A stretch of DNA of 64,000 bases from Marinilabilia rubra (GCF_003121985.1 NZ_QEWP01000007.1:62001-126000); one strand, 5' to 3'; counted from the stretch's first letter, positions 26,526 through 36,493 are shown. Notes: generated from the letters alone by a model not told the origin. Numbers and translations are program-made.

Positions 26526-27744
26526 TTTAATTCAAATTGTAAAGCAATAACCCGGTTATCCCAGGATCTCTTTGCTTCTCCTGTCCGGTCAATAAGTTGA
26601 AGAACCAAAGACTTGTCATGCTCCGAAAGAAAAAGACTACCTAGTTTCGATCTTACAATACTCTTTCTGAAAGTCTCCTTTAAGTCAAAATTGTTCCAAT
26701 AAGCCCTTTCACCCTCTATAAGCACTCCAAAATCACGATTCCCGGAATCCGTTAACCATGAGTTGACGGTATTTTCACCTGCTCTGAGTTGAAAAAGCAT
26801 CTCCGGAAAGTCTTCAATTTCATGAACCAGATAAACATCATATTCTCCTTCAGCATGAACATTAATATCATACACGGCGGAATCACCAGGCATGCCCCAA
26901 TTGCCAAGGAAATGTTGTTTATTAATCAAACCCTCCGAAATAGCAGACGGGGCACAGGCGTATATTTGTGTCCATCTTCTTTTTTGATAACCGATCTGAA
27001 AGACCGGCATTGTAAAGGCTTTTTCAGAGGACCTGATATTACGATACCAATGTTGCAAATCGTTTTCCATTTTACCGGCTATTGCATCATCAGCCAACTC
27101 ATATTCATCTAATTCCCGCGGATTTGAATCTAAATCAAACAATTGACCATCTCCTGATTCACGTATATACTTATAATCATCTTTTCTTAAGGCCAGACGC
27201 TGGCTGTCGAAACCAAATGTTGAGATGTATTCTTTAGTAAAAGGAACAGCCTGACCTGAAGGATCCTTAGAACTCGTATAAGAAGAATCTCCTGAAGGAT
27301 TATGATGTGCAATAAAAACCGGCTCCCCGGTCGCCAGAACTTGTCCCTTCCTGTCAATCAAAATGTTTCCATCCAATTTAAGTGAATCAGGAATGCCAAT
27401 CCCAGCCAAATGGCATAAGGTGGGAAACAGGTCTTCGACTTTAACCGGGACTGATACTTTTTGGGCATCAAACTGTCCGGCCCAACGAATAAATAGAGGT
27501 GACCGGAAACCATTCTCCCAGTTATTCCCCTTCATCCCTCTTAAACCAAGCACATTTCGTTGTTCCCATTCTTCCTGTGTAAGACCAAATCCCCAAATCC
27601 AAGGTCGTCGGCCTGGATAATGAGAATATTGGGCTTAACATCACTTGTACCATTCTCATTTTTAGGGTTATCGCACCCTAAAACAGCTACAAAAAAGATA
27701 GTCAGAAAGCAGGGAAATCCTTTAAAAGTCAACCTCACGTTCAT
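26522..27744 (-). pseudogene. sulfatase remnant with internal deletion
   Basis: The N-terminal piece (from ATG 27744) has a lipoprotein signal (VLGC) and the first sulfatase metal site, PNILIIQADDLGFGD. After that the frame breaks. From about 27590 another frame gives the C-terminal sulfatase part (GLTQEEWEQRN, GLRGMKGNNWENGFRSP, then roughly 340 residues to 26522). The central part with the C/S-x-P-x-R active site is missing. At the junction ggatttgg occurs twice in tandem, encoding GFGD in one frame and GFGL in the other, which fits deletion between short direct repeats. The protein cannot be an active sulfatase. Confidence 0.85.
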
Positions 27745-27845
27745 TTTTCCTATTTTTTTTTAAACATTTAGAATCTGTGGGGCAGAACCAACACACCTGC
27801 ACCCGTGACTAAAGGAATAGATATTTAACTCAATTCTCCAACTGG

Positions 27846-29678
27846 TTAATTGTACACAATTTGAGTTCTGCCAATCTGTGCCTTTTCCATGAATTCAATT
27901 TTAATAAACGAAACCCCTTTATCAATGGAATCAATGGTGTATTGAATGGCATCCCAATAACCGTAATCACCCTCCCCGGTTCTATTGCCGGAAATGTTTA
28001 TTTTGACGGGCAGGTAATCTTCTCCGTCACCTGACTGCCCGATTTTCAAGGCCACATTTTGATTCTGCTCAAAGGAATAAATGGTGACTTTTTTTACATT
28101 GCCCGGAACGAAATAAATCACTTCGCTGCCCTTATCACCAACCAAGCGTTCGGTATCCTCTTTAAATTTTCGATCCAATTCGGTGTCAAAATCAACACCC
28201 TTGGCAATGTATAATTCCATAAGATTTCCCATTTCATCAATCAGGGCTTTTTCTGAAACCCTAACCGGCCCTACAATATTGGATTTTGGCGAAACTCCGG
28301 AGGCATTAATGGCTTCTATCCGGTAATAATAGCTTTTCCCCAATTCAGCCGTTTCATCATTAAAAAGCGGAAAATATTGCACCCTGGCATCTGACACATT
28401 AAAGGCGATCTGTTCCCACGGACCATTTTTATTTTCTGCTCTCTCAATATTATATCCTGATGCTCCCACAGAGCCCTGCCAGGAAATCTCGAAGACGTTG
28501 TTAACCGAAAGCAGTCCGGGGGCTTTGGGTACCGGCAAGGCAGGCCTTTCCTTCCCGTCAATCTCGTAGGCTTTCTCCCACATTAACTTCAACAGCCCTT
28601 TCTCATCGTACTGCTCCCCTGAGTCGAACCCGGGCCAATGATAAGCTTTATACAAGTTGTGACCAACCGGTTCGGAATGCCAGTAAAAACCGCCTTCACG
28701 CCTGTGAGATCGAATACTCCAGTTAAAAGTTCCGGCAATTTCATCGTTGGCAATTATGTAATCATAAATACGTTCATGTGCTGAAGTACTCTCAAAACCA
28801 AGCTCTCCGAGAATGTAAGGTTTTCTTCCATCAATAATCTCCAGGTTCTTTTTTATGTTTTCGAACTGGTCAAAAGGATTCTGTTCATAATGGTGTGAAG
28901 AGAGAATATCAATATTTGGATCTTCGACAGACTCGGGATGAACATAACGCTGATCATCAACAGCATAAAAACCATCCATTAGCAAATGATTAGAATCCAA
29001 CTCCTTAATGTAAGCGGCAATTTCTTTCACCCAGGGATATGGAGATTTCAACTCATTTCCCGTCTCCCAGCACATAATGGCCTTATCGTCTTTATATTTT
29101 ACACCCGTCAATGTATTGGTGCGATTGATAGTAAATTCAATAGTCTTCTTAAAGTCTTCAATCAGCTGTTCATCAACCCAAAAATCATCAAAACCTTTTC
29201 CTCTGAATTCGGCATATTGAGGAACACCGCCCATCCATTTCCAATTGTTCAGGAATGAAAAAATAACACGCACCCCTGTCTCATTGGCAATTTTTAAAAC
29301 CATGTCATTCACCACAAATGCCTCTTCTACAAACTCACCCGGCCCCGTCACAAATGAAGGAACGCCCTCCGGCTCATCAGACCGTTTCACGGGAATCGTG
29401 TACATCCTGACAACCTTACCCCCCATTTGCTTTATTGTTTCAAAAGCATCTCTTATTTCATATTCATTGGGAAAACGATAAGGATGTTCCCGATTAAAAG
29501 TCATTTCATCTTCAACGTAATTCAGATTAGGAATATTCATAGAGATAAATCTGTAAGTATTCTCTCCATCCATTAAATACTTCCCCTCTGCAGTAATAAA
29601 ACGCGCAAATCCCTGCTTTTGAGCTACTCCGGCAACAGAGAAGACCAGCAGTAAAATAAAAATTATGCCTTTTTTCAT
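27846..29678 (-). CDS. GH5 endo-beta-mannanase-like enzyme with FN3 domain
   Basis: A 610-aa secreted protein (signal peptide ending VAGVAQ). The GH5 TIM barrel spans about 25-375 and resembles mannanases of subfamily 7: FISMNIPNLNYVED, GGKVVRMYT, acid/base Glu in WETGNEL (near 207) and nucleophile Glu in ILGELGFE (near 290). A fibronectin type III domain follows (about 385-475, GYNIERAENKNGPWEQI), then a beta-sandwich-like C-terminus. Exo- versus endo-action is not decidable. It lies in the susC-led unit between two sulfatase genes. Confidence 0.88.
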   Translation of the reverse strand: MKKGIIFILLLVFSVAGVAQKQGFARFITAEGKYLMDGENTYRFISMNIPNLNYVEDEMTFNREHPYRFPNEYEIRDAFETIKQMGGKVVRMYTIPVKRSDEPEGVPSFVTGPGEFVEEAFVVNDMVLKIANETGVRVIFSFLNNWKWMGGVPQYAEFRGKGFDDFWVDEQLIEDFKKTIEFTINRTNTLTGVKYKDDKAIMCWETGNELKSPYPWVKEIAAYIKELDSNHLLMDGFYAVDDQRYVHPESVEDPNIDILSSHHYEQNPFDQFENIKKNLEIIDGRKPYILGELGFESTSAHERIYDYIIANDEIAGTFNWSIRSHRREGGFYWHSEPVGHNLYKAYHWPGFDSGEQYDEKGLLKLMWEKAYEIDGKERPALPVPKAPGLLSVNNVFEISWQGSVGASGYNIERAENKNGPWEQIAFNVSDARVQYFPLFNDETAELGKSYYYRIEAINASGVSPKSNIVGPVRVSEKALIDEMGNLMELYIAKGVDFDTELDRKFKEDTERLVGDKGSEVIYFVPGNVKKVTIYSFEQNQNVALKIGQSGDGEDYLPVKINISGNRTGEGDYGYWDAIQYTIDSIDKGVSFIKIEFMEKAQIGRTQIVYN

Positions 29679-29753
29679 GGTAATGTAATTTTATTAGTTG
29701 GTGTGTTTAATTCAATTCTCAACGGCTGGAAGTGCCAATCGAGCAAGTAAAAT

Positions 29754-29768
29754 TCATGCTCGTTTCAT
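29754..29768. repeat. tcatgctcgtttcat repeat, copy 2
   Basis: Exact copy of the 15-mer at 26511 and 62313, located about 20 bases after the stop of the intact sulfatase gene. It extends to 20 identical bases (aaaattcatgctcgtttcat) with the 62.3-kb copy. Confidence 0.6.
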
Positions 29769-29788
29769 TACCTTAATAATAATGTTTA

Positions 29789-31570
29789 CTATTGTTTAAT
29801 TATTCTCAGCCCCTTTAACTCAATAGTCTTAGAGCCGGGAATAAACTGAGCCTGAATCTTAACTCTCGTCCTTCCCTCAGGCAAACTTATTTCTCCTGGT
29901 GATAAAGTTCCCCAGTCTGTTTCAGGAGCCTCCTGTTCTCGTTCAACCCGGTCATGATTTTCCCGGGGAGAGTGCATAAAAGCCTCATCCACTTCAACAG
30001 ATAAATGTTTATCCCCAATGCTCAGGTGCAACACAGTACCAATATTCTCAGGCAACAAAGCATAATCCATCTCTATTTTATATCTTCCCGAATTGACCAC
30101 ATCAATATACCACTCCGCATAAGCATCTGTGGAAGTCCAATAGTCAATCCAGTCGTGGGCCCATCCATATAAGCTGTGATATGCAATTCCTGTGTGACGA
30201 CGATCTTTGCGGGCCTCAAAAGGCGGAAACAGATGAGCTTCATGAGCCGGCAGGGTAGTAACCGGATAGGCGTCATAACCAAGTGGAATATACTTTTTGC
30301 CTGACTCCTCGGGTTTTACATCAGCCATCCATGAATCAAAAACAGTTTTTAAGGAGTCGTAAACTAGAGGCGCATCTTCTTTCAGATTTTTCTTCTGCAA
30401 TGGATCCTCTCTGACATCATATAAATTCTCACCCACCATTAAATAAGGATCATACAAAACCCGCTCTTTGCCAAAAAATTCATTGAAAAGAAACCGATCC
30501 GGGAGAGCTCCCTGGCCATCCAGTAATGATTTAAAACTCCGGCCATCCAGACGATTCTTAAACTCATGGTCAATCCCTGCCAGATCTGCTAAAGTGGGGA
30601 GAATATCTATATGTGCCAAAGACTCATCAATGACAATGCCCCCCTTCACCTGTTGCGGCCATTTCATAATAAAAGGAACTCTGACTCCTCCCTCATTGAC
30701 CTGACCTTTTCGTCCTTTTAACCCCAGATTATACCGGTAATTTAAAGGCCCATTATCTGAGAAGTAAACAACAATAGTGTTTTCTGTCATTTTCATCTCG
30801 TCCAGGGCAACTAATAAACGGTTAACATTGTCATCAATATTCTCACACATCCCATAAATGCATGCATTGAAATCATCCAGCCCTTTAGCTTTGTATTTAT
30901 CAAAATATTTATCCGGAACCTGCAAAGGGGTATGTGGCGTTTGAAAGGGGACATAACACAAAAACGGTTGACCATTATTGGCTGCATCCCGCATAAAACG
31001 AATGGCCTCATCGGTCAAAACATCGGGTAGATAACCTTTCGTTTCAAAAGGCTTTCCGTTTTTCTCAATGGTGGTATTAAAGTAACTGCTCCAGTGTCCG
31101 GAAGTGAAGCCTGCAAACTCATCAAAGCCGCGGCCCAAAGGATGATAAGGATAATGCGCACCATTATGCCACTTGCCAAAAATTCCGGTGGTATAACCTG
31201 CCGTTTTAAACACATCACCCATGGTTTCTTCTTCGAGAGACATATCTTCCCGACCTCTTGTCACACCTGAAACACCGGTTTTTTGATGGTACCGACCTGT
31301 AAGCAAACTCGCTCTGGTAGGTGCACAAACAGGGCTCACATAAAAATGACTGGCATAAGCACCTTCCTGAGCCAGATTATCTATTACAGGGGTTTCCACC
31401 CATGGATTCCCATTCATTGACAAATCACCGTAAGCCTGATCATCTGTTAAGATTAAAAGAATATTAGGAGGGTTACCCGGTTTAAGCACCTCTTTACACG
31501 AAGCCCAAAAGACGAGTAACACAGCCATCAGTCCGATTCTCAAAAAAGATTTAAAGAAATTTCCATTCAT
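29789..31570 (-). CDS. type I formylglycine sulfatase, lipoprotein
   Basis: A 593-aa exported sulfatase when started at ATG 31570 (the frame is open to 31609). The signal peptide ends in WASC. The metal-binding NILLILTDDQAYGD lies near residue 35. The active-site signature CAPTRASLLTGR starts at Cys 81, which must be converted to formylglycine by an anaerobic sulfatase-maturating enzyme not seen here. SDNGP and GRKGQVNEGGVRVPFI follow, and the C-terminal 150 residues add a beta-rich domain. In a mannan locus it implies removal of sulfate esters from the glycan; sugar and position are unknown. Confidence 0.9.
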   Translation of the reverse strand: MNGNFFKSFLRIGLMAVLLVFWASCKEVLKPGNPPNILLILTDDQAYGDLSMNGNPWVETPVIDNLAQEGAYASHFYVSPVCAPTRASLLTGRYHQKTGVSGVTRGREDMSLEEETMGDVFKTAGYTTGIFGKWHNGAHYPYHPLGRGFDEFAGFTSGHWSSYFNTTIEKNGKPFETKGYLPDVLTDEAIRFMRDAANNGQPFLCYVPFQTPHTPLQVPDKYFDKYKAKGLDDFNACIYGMCENIDDNVNRLLVALDEMKMTENTIVVYFSDNGPLNYRYNLGLKGRKGQVNEGGVRVPFIMKWPQQVKGGIVIDESLAHIDILPTLADLAGIDHEFKNRLDGRSFKSLLDGQGALPDRFLFNEFFGKERVLYDPYLMVGENLYDVREDPLQKKNLKEDAPLVYDSLKTVFDSWMADVKPEESGKKYIPLGYDAYPVTTLPAHEAHLFPPFEARKDRRHTGIAYHSLYGWAHDWIDYWTSTDAYAEWYIDVVNSGRYKIEMDYALLPENIGTVLHLSIGDKHLSVEVDEAFMHSPRENHDRVEREQEAPETDWGTLSPGEISLPEGRTRVKIQAQFIPGSKTIELKGLRIIKQ

Positions 31571-31655
31571 CCGGAGCCCGGAAAAACAGATTCTATCATA
31601 AAGTTTCATTCAAAGAGGATTATTAAGTGCCATTCAAATTTTCAATAGGAGTCAA

Positions 31656-32933
31656 TTAAAAGGTTGTTCTTTCACTAAGAAACCGTACCGCCTCAATCGT
31701 GTGATAAATCGATTTACCAATACTTCCTTTTAATTCTTTTTTCTGTGGATGGTTTTCTCTATCGAGGTAGAAAAACTCACCCCCATTATCCTGATCCTGA
31801 AAGTGATTAAAATAAAATTCTTCCAATTCAGATATTTCATTTTTATATTTCCCATTTGCCAGCGATAATGCAATTAAAGCCTCACAATGTTGCCACCAGG
31901 TCTTTCGATAATCTGTCACATCATCATTTAAAACACTAACCTCACTATAAAATCCCTGCGATAAATCTTTTCCCTGAAAAATTGGTTTATCTAAGGTTAT
32001 GTCCAGAATCTTGGTCCCTAAATCCTTATATTTCTGTCTTTCATTTTGACTTAAGAAATCCCAGGTCCCAGTCCTCAGAAACAAGGATGCAAATTGAAAA
32101 TTGTGCCCGGGAGTAACGGTTAAGCGTTGTTCCCCTTCTGAATCCGGAGCAAATGGCTTCCAATCATTATCAAACGTCATATTTACCCAGCCTAAATTCT
32201 CATTCCAGGCATTCTGGCAGGCTATTTCTAAATTTTCTTTTAGATAAGGCTCATATTTAGGTCTGTTAATGGTATCAGCCAACCACAAGTTTGCCATGTA
32301 AGAAGTAACCGGGTAAATCAGGGACTGAAGAGACTTACTCCCGGATACCTGGCCACTTTTCAGATCATACTCTCCATAGAAGCCTCCGTATTCACTATCA
32401 TAAAACCTGGTTAAAAATGAGTCGTGAAATTGGTGAATAGAAGAAAGGAGTGAATCACTTGGCTGGTTTCTATATAGTTCAACCAACCCGCAAAGTCCAT
32501 AAGCCTGCTGCCAGATATCAAGGTTCTTTGAGCTACCTGCCTCTGAGGCCTTAACATCAAAGTATGAGATGAAATAATCACCTATTGAATCTCTGGATGT
32601 AAGTTGACTTAATTGAAATTTACATGCAGTTTCAGCTTTTTCTATATATGATTGATCCAATCGACTCGCAAACGAAAGACCATAGATTAATCTGCTTAAT
32701 GCAACATTGTAAACTTTAGGAGACATTCTTTCCCCGGAATTACAGATCTCGGAATAATAGACACCCGTGTCTGGGTCATAAGCATTCTTATTAAAAAAAT
32801 CTATCAGATTCAATACCGGTTTTTCATACTTCTTAGCTATTCCTTCAGAGGGAATCATTGATGAATTTCCGGGTGACTGACAGGAAATGGCAAACACCAA
32901 AAGCACCACACCTAATATAACAAACCTATTCAT
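31656..32933 (-). CDS. exported AGE-superfamily (N-acylglucosamine 2-epimerase fold) lipoprotein
   Basis: A 425-aa protein with a lipoprotein signal (FAISC), so it acts outside the cytoplasm. The fold is an (alpha/alpha)6 barrel of the AGE superfamily, with NLDIWQQAYGLCGL, GFYGEYDL, TPGHNFQFASLFL, TWWQHCEALIAL and SIYHTIEAVRFL. Its WWQHCEA segment resembles true AGE/YihS proteins, while the cytoplasmic epimerase at 18.4 kb has HWWVQGEA. Conserved histidines suggest catalysis on a reducing-end sugar, but the substrate is unknown. Lyase- or hydrolase-like activity of the same fold is possible. I start at ATG 32933. Confidence 0.75.
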   Translation of the reverse strand: MNRFVILGVVLLVFAISCQSPGNSSMIPSEGIAKKYEKPVLNLIDFFNKNAYDPDTGVYYSEICNSGERMSPKVYNVALSRLIYGLSFASRLDQSYIEKAETACKFQLSQLTSRDSIGDYFISYFDVKASEAGSSKNLDIWQQAYGLCGLVELYRNQPSDSLLSSIHQFHDSFLTRFYDSEYGGFYGEYDLKSGQVSGSKSLQSLIYPVTSYMANLWLADTINRPKYEPYLKENLEIACQNAWNENLGWVNMTFDNDWKPFAPDSEGEQRLTVTPGHNFQFASLFLRTGTWDFLSQNERQKYKDLGTKILDITLDKPIFQGKDLSQGFYSEVSVLNDDVTDYRKTWWQHCEALIALSLANGKYKNEISELEEFYFNHFQDQDNGGEFFYLDRENHPQKKELKGSIGKSIYHTIEAVRFLSERTTF

Positions 32934-33182
32934 TTCTTTGTATTTAATCATCTACCTGTGATTTAAAAAAACAGCATAAGAAATTTGGGAATGCCCCTGG
33001 GGAAAGAAATATTTCATCTGCGGAACCTTTCTGTCAGGACATCCACCAAATTATAATCAGCCCTAGGCTATGGAATCTTCAATAAAATACAAATAGGCCC
33101 GATAAGACCACTTTATCTCATCTCGCTTTACTTTCTTTTTCCACAATAGAGAAATATATTACAGAAGACCAGAGCTAATGGG

Positions 33183-34868
33183 TTATGGCGTTTCATAAAG
33201 CTGCATTTCATGGGTTTCCTGAAGAAAAAGTGTGGTACCATCCTGATAGAATTCAACAAAATCATTTCTGGCAGAAGCGGGTGATTCAGCATTAGGGATA
33301 AACAAATCACTTTGGGATGAAGTCCAGGGGGCATTAAACCATCCAAGCACCCAGGCAATTTTAATTTCATCGGCCCCATCCTTAATCCCTTTCAGAATGG
33401 TTGAGGTCCAGAAGTCAGGGTAATTATTTATGTAATTATCTCGTTGCCCTGTTTCAGAAAGAACTGCAATCTTTTTATTCTCTGCAGCAAATGAAGAAAC
33501 CTGTTTCAAAACCGAAGTTAACTGACTGGCAGAAGGTTCATAGTAATCAACCCCCACAATATCTACGTAATTATTACCGGGATAATAATCGGTATCGAAC
33601 GGAACGTTTGGAGACCACGCAAAAAGGACAAGGTTCGACCGGTCACGAATATAATCAACAGCTAATCTGAAAAAGTCAATATATAATTGTTTGGAGTGAT
33701 TGGTAGCTTTACTTCCCCACCAAAACCAACCTCCATTCATTTCGTGATATAACCTGAAAACAACCGGGAATCCCAGATCATTATTAATCATAGCAATAAC
33801 CTGGTCCAATTCTTCAAAGAACCAATCCCGGGCTCCATCATTATCATTCACGATATCATACATCAAAGATTTGTCACGATCATCGGTTATATCATCCATA
33901 TAAATTTTGTGATTGTAGCGGCTTTGCTGGTGAAAATCGAAAGTGATGATTCCGCCATTTTGATAAGCATAAAGGGCTTCATCAATATGGAGTTGTTTCT
34001 GATCCTCCGACTTATAGAGCATATAATGAGGGTCAATGCCGTATACCGCAGGATGATCACCTGTTACCTCTTTACTATCAGAAGTTTCAAGACTCCAACG
34101 CAGACTATTAAGCTTAAATGACATGGGAAATTCCTGCCCAAAAGCAAACTCAGGACCATTGGCAATCTTCCCAAGATTTAACAAAAGGTTTTGAGTGGCG
34201 GTGGATGCATCTAAGTCTAACGGGGTGTAGGCCTGAATTTCTCTCACATAAATTGTCAACTGACTCTCATGTGTTGCTCCAAGGTTATCTTCAACCTTTA
34301 GAGTAATGGTATGTTTTCCTAAAGGAAGATTGACTTCTCCCGACATACCGGTCAAAATTTGGGCTCCCTCCTCTTCCCATCGATAAGAGACTATTTCGCC
34401 ATCTTCATCGATTGACCCTGAGCCGTCGAGTACAACTTCCTTATTGGTCACTCCTTCTTCAACATAGATAACAGTATCATTCCCTGCATACGAAACAGGT
34501 TCCTCATTGGCCATTTTGCCAACAATAATGGTATAAGGTTTTTTGGCACCGTTTTCAGCAACCACCACGACCTCCACCTCATCTGTAAAGTCGTGTTTAG
34601 AAACACCGGACACTTGCTCAGTTCCATCAATCAAAAGAGAAGCTTTTTCGGAAATTTCAAAAACAATCGTCCTGTCTGTCAGGATTGTTCCTGCAGAAAC
34701 AAAACCTGAAACAACATTATCTGAAATCTGAAAGGGTACATCCAATTCTAAGATTTCAAAGTTCTTGAGTTCATTCAGCGGACTCTTATTATCATCTTTT
34801 TCACATGAAGACGACAGCAAAACTATCGCGATCAACACTCCTAATATATATTTCATAAATTTTCCCAT
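33183..34868 (-). CDS. multidomain GH26 beta-mannanase, lipoprotein
   Basis: A 561-aa surface-type lipoprotein (lipobox SSSC). The N-terminal beta-domain (about 30-115) and a PKD-like domain (about 125-210, with LDGSGSIDEDGEIVSYRW and LGKHTITLKVED) precede the GH26 barrel (about 215-550). The acid/base Glu is in RLYHEMNGGWFWWG (near 374) and the nucleophile in LSETGQR (near 472). Likely an endo-mannanase attacking the polymer at the cell surface. Start at 34868 or, four codons later, at 34856. It follows the phosphoesterase stop by 2 bases, indicating tight co-transcription. Confidence 0.92.
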   Translation of the reverse strand: MGKFMKYILGVLIAIVLLSSSCEKDDNKSPLNELKNFEILELDVPFQISDNVVSGFVSAGTILTDRTIVFEISEKASLLIDGTEQVSGVSKHDFTDEVEVVVVAENGAKKPYTIIVGKMANEEPVSYAGNDTVIYVEEGVTNKEVVLDGSGSIDEDGEIVSYRWEEEGAQILTGMSGEVNLPLGKHTITLKVEDNLGATHESQLTIYVREIQAYTPLDLDASTATQNLLLNLGKIANGPEFAFGQEFPMSFKLNSLRWSLETSDSKEVTGDHPAVYGIDPHYMLYKSEDQKQLHIDEALYAYQNGGIITFDFHQQSRYNHKIYMDDITDDRDKSLMYDIVNDNDGARDWFFEELDQVIAMINNDLGFPVVFRLYHEMNGGWFWWGSKATNHSKQLYIDFFRLAVDYIRDRSNLVLFAWSPNVPFDTDYYPGNNYVDIVGVDYYEPSASQLTSVLKQVSSFAAENKKIAVLSETGQRDNYINNYPDFWTSTILKGIKDGADEIKIAWVLGWFNAPWTSSQSDLFIPNAESPASARNDFVEFYQDGTTLFLQETHEMQLYETP

Positions 34869-34870
34869 TT

Positions 34871-36442
34871 TTACTGTCCATCATCAACTAACTCAAACTG
34901 AGTAGTAGCAGAATACTTTTTACCATCCGGAAATCCAACCACGCTCTTTATTGTATGAATTCCGGGCTCAAGTTTAAGAGGCAATTCCCCCTCCCATAAA
35001 TGGTCTGTTTGAGATATACCGGGGGACCAATTATCTCCGTTAATTCTTCTAAAATGGGTTCGTTCAACAAAGGGATCAACACCAGTAAATTGCTTCATCC
35101 CCGTGAAGGTCCCTCCATCTATGGAAAACTTCACACTACATCTTTCATCTCCGGAGAATACATTAACAACCACACGATGCGGTTTCTCCGGGTTATACTT
35201 GACAATCCTGTGGGGAGAGGATATTCTCAATTGATAATCTTCCTTTTTTTGAGCAGGAACAAACCGGTAATTAAAACCATCATCCCTAAAAGCATATTGA
35301 TAAAACCCCTGAGGAGAGCCATCTACACAAGTAGCCTGAGGGATGCTGTCTGAAGCATAAGGGCCACTCCACCAAGACCCTGAAGCAGACCCTGCAATAA
35401 CACTTCGCAGTTGCGATTTTCCATTCCAATACAGCTCCGGCCCGTAAGCCCAGGATTTATTTTGATGTAAGTGCCCCGAAACTATTGTCACTTCTCTTCG
35501 GTCTTCAAGCAGTGAGAAAATCTTTTTTAAGTCCTGTTTTTTAAAATAATCAGGATGCAGGGGAATGTGAGTCAACAATACAATGCGGAAATTTTCATCA
35601 ACTAAAGCAAGATCCTGCTCCAACCATTGCAGTTGGGTGGAATCAATACCACCAAAATAGCTGCCTTTCTTTTTATACTCATCATTCCATCCGAAGTAAT
35701 CGACCGTGTTTAGAGCAACAAAATGAGTATTTCCATAATTGAAAGCATAATAATCAGGCCCAAACCAGGAGCGAAAAGTTTCAGCTTTTAATGAATTATC
35801 AGGAGAACGGTAATTTACATCGTGATTCCCAAAAACTGCATAAACCGGATTTTCTAATGCCTTTAAAGACCCCATAAAATGTGGAAACACATCCAGGTTG
35901 TTATCAGCAATATCGCCAAGAAAGATTGTTACTTCGGAGTTGGCCGTTAAAAGAGAGGGAATAATGGTTTCACGGAAGAACCAGACTTCTCGTTTCCGCG
36001 GCATTTGGGGATCCGCCACCATGTTAACCCTAAAACCACTTTGAGTATCTGAGGGGATTAAAGGAAATAAAAGAGTATCCTTTGGCAGTGTAGGTCTTAT
36101 CCCTGCATAGTTTAGAGATTTGGGACTTCCTTGGGGATATATTTGTTCGAAGTATTTGGGTATATTATATTCATTGAGATGAAAGTGATAACCTGAAGGT
36201 TTGATAACAAAAACAATGTCATTTTTACATATTTCAAGCTTGAATCCCCCACGGGAGTCTGTTTCAACAATACCGGACAAAGATGAAACACCAACACCCT
36301 CTACTCCGACTTCATTACTATCTAACTTCCCGTTTTCGTTAAGATCTTCAAAAACAATACCGCTCACAGTACTATTTTGGGCAAAAGCAAGGCTCCCTGA
36401 TAAAAACACAAACAAAAGGAATATTTTCTTTATCCAACTCAT
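34871..36442 (-). CDS. secreted calcineurin-like metallophosphoesterase
   Basis: A 523-aa exported protein (signal peptide ending SLAFAQ; ATG at 36442, since the longer frame to 36535 overlaps the upstream gene). The N-terminal beta-sandwich (SdrD/B-like, GIVFEDLNENGKLDSNEVGVEGV) is followed by the phosphoesterase domain: ADPQ, FLGDIADNN, FGNHDVNY, LLTHIPLH and SGHLHQNKS supply the two-metal site. The C-terminus has a beta-domain common in this subgroup. Substrate unknown; in this locus it might remove phosphate or a phosphodiester from a glycan, which is inference. Confidence 0.85.
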   Translation of the reverse strand: MSWIKKIFLLFVFLSGSLAFAQNSTVSGIVFEDLNENGKLDSNEVGVEGVGVSSLSGIVETDSRGGFKLEICKNDIVFVIKPSGYHFHLNEYNIPKYFEQIYPQGSPKSLNYAGIRPTLPKDTLLFPLIPSDTQSGFRVNMVADPQMPRKREVWFFRETIIPSLLTANSEVTIFLGDIADNNLDVFPHFMGSLKALENPVYAVFGNHDVNYRSPDNSLKAETFRSWFGPDYYAFNYGNTHFVALNTVDYFGWNDEYKKKGSYFGGIDSTQLQWLEQDLALVDENFRIVLLTHIPLHPDYFKKQDLKKIFSLLEDRREVTIVSGHLHQNKSWAYGPELYWNGKSQLRSVIAGSASGSWWSGPYASDSIPQATCVDGSPQGFYQYAFRDDGFNYRFVPAQKKEDYQLRISSPHRIVKYNPEKPHRVVVNVFSGDERCSVKFSIDGGTFTGMKQFTGVDPFVERTHFRRINGDNWSPGISQTDHLWEGELPLKLEPGIHTIKSVVGFPDGKKYSATTQFELVDDGQ

Positions 36443-36456
36443 AAACAAAAAATTAA

Positions 36457-36493
36457 AATAACCGGGAGAAAAAAATTCTCTCTCCCGGTTATT
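36457..36493 (-). terminator. 13-bp hairpin between the glycan-binding protein and phosphoesterase genes
   Basis: The arms aataaccgggaga (36457-36469) and tctcccggttatt (36481-36493) pair perfectly, 8 bases after the upstream stop codon. On the minus strand a T-rich tract follows. Within a polysaccharide locus such a structure may terminate most transcripts after susCD-SGBP or stabilise the 5' part of the mRNA. Confidence 0.75.
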
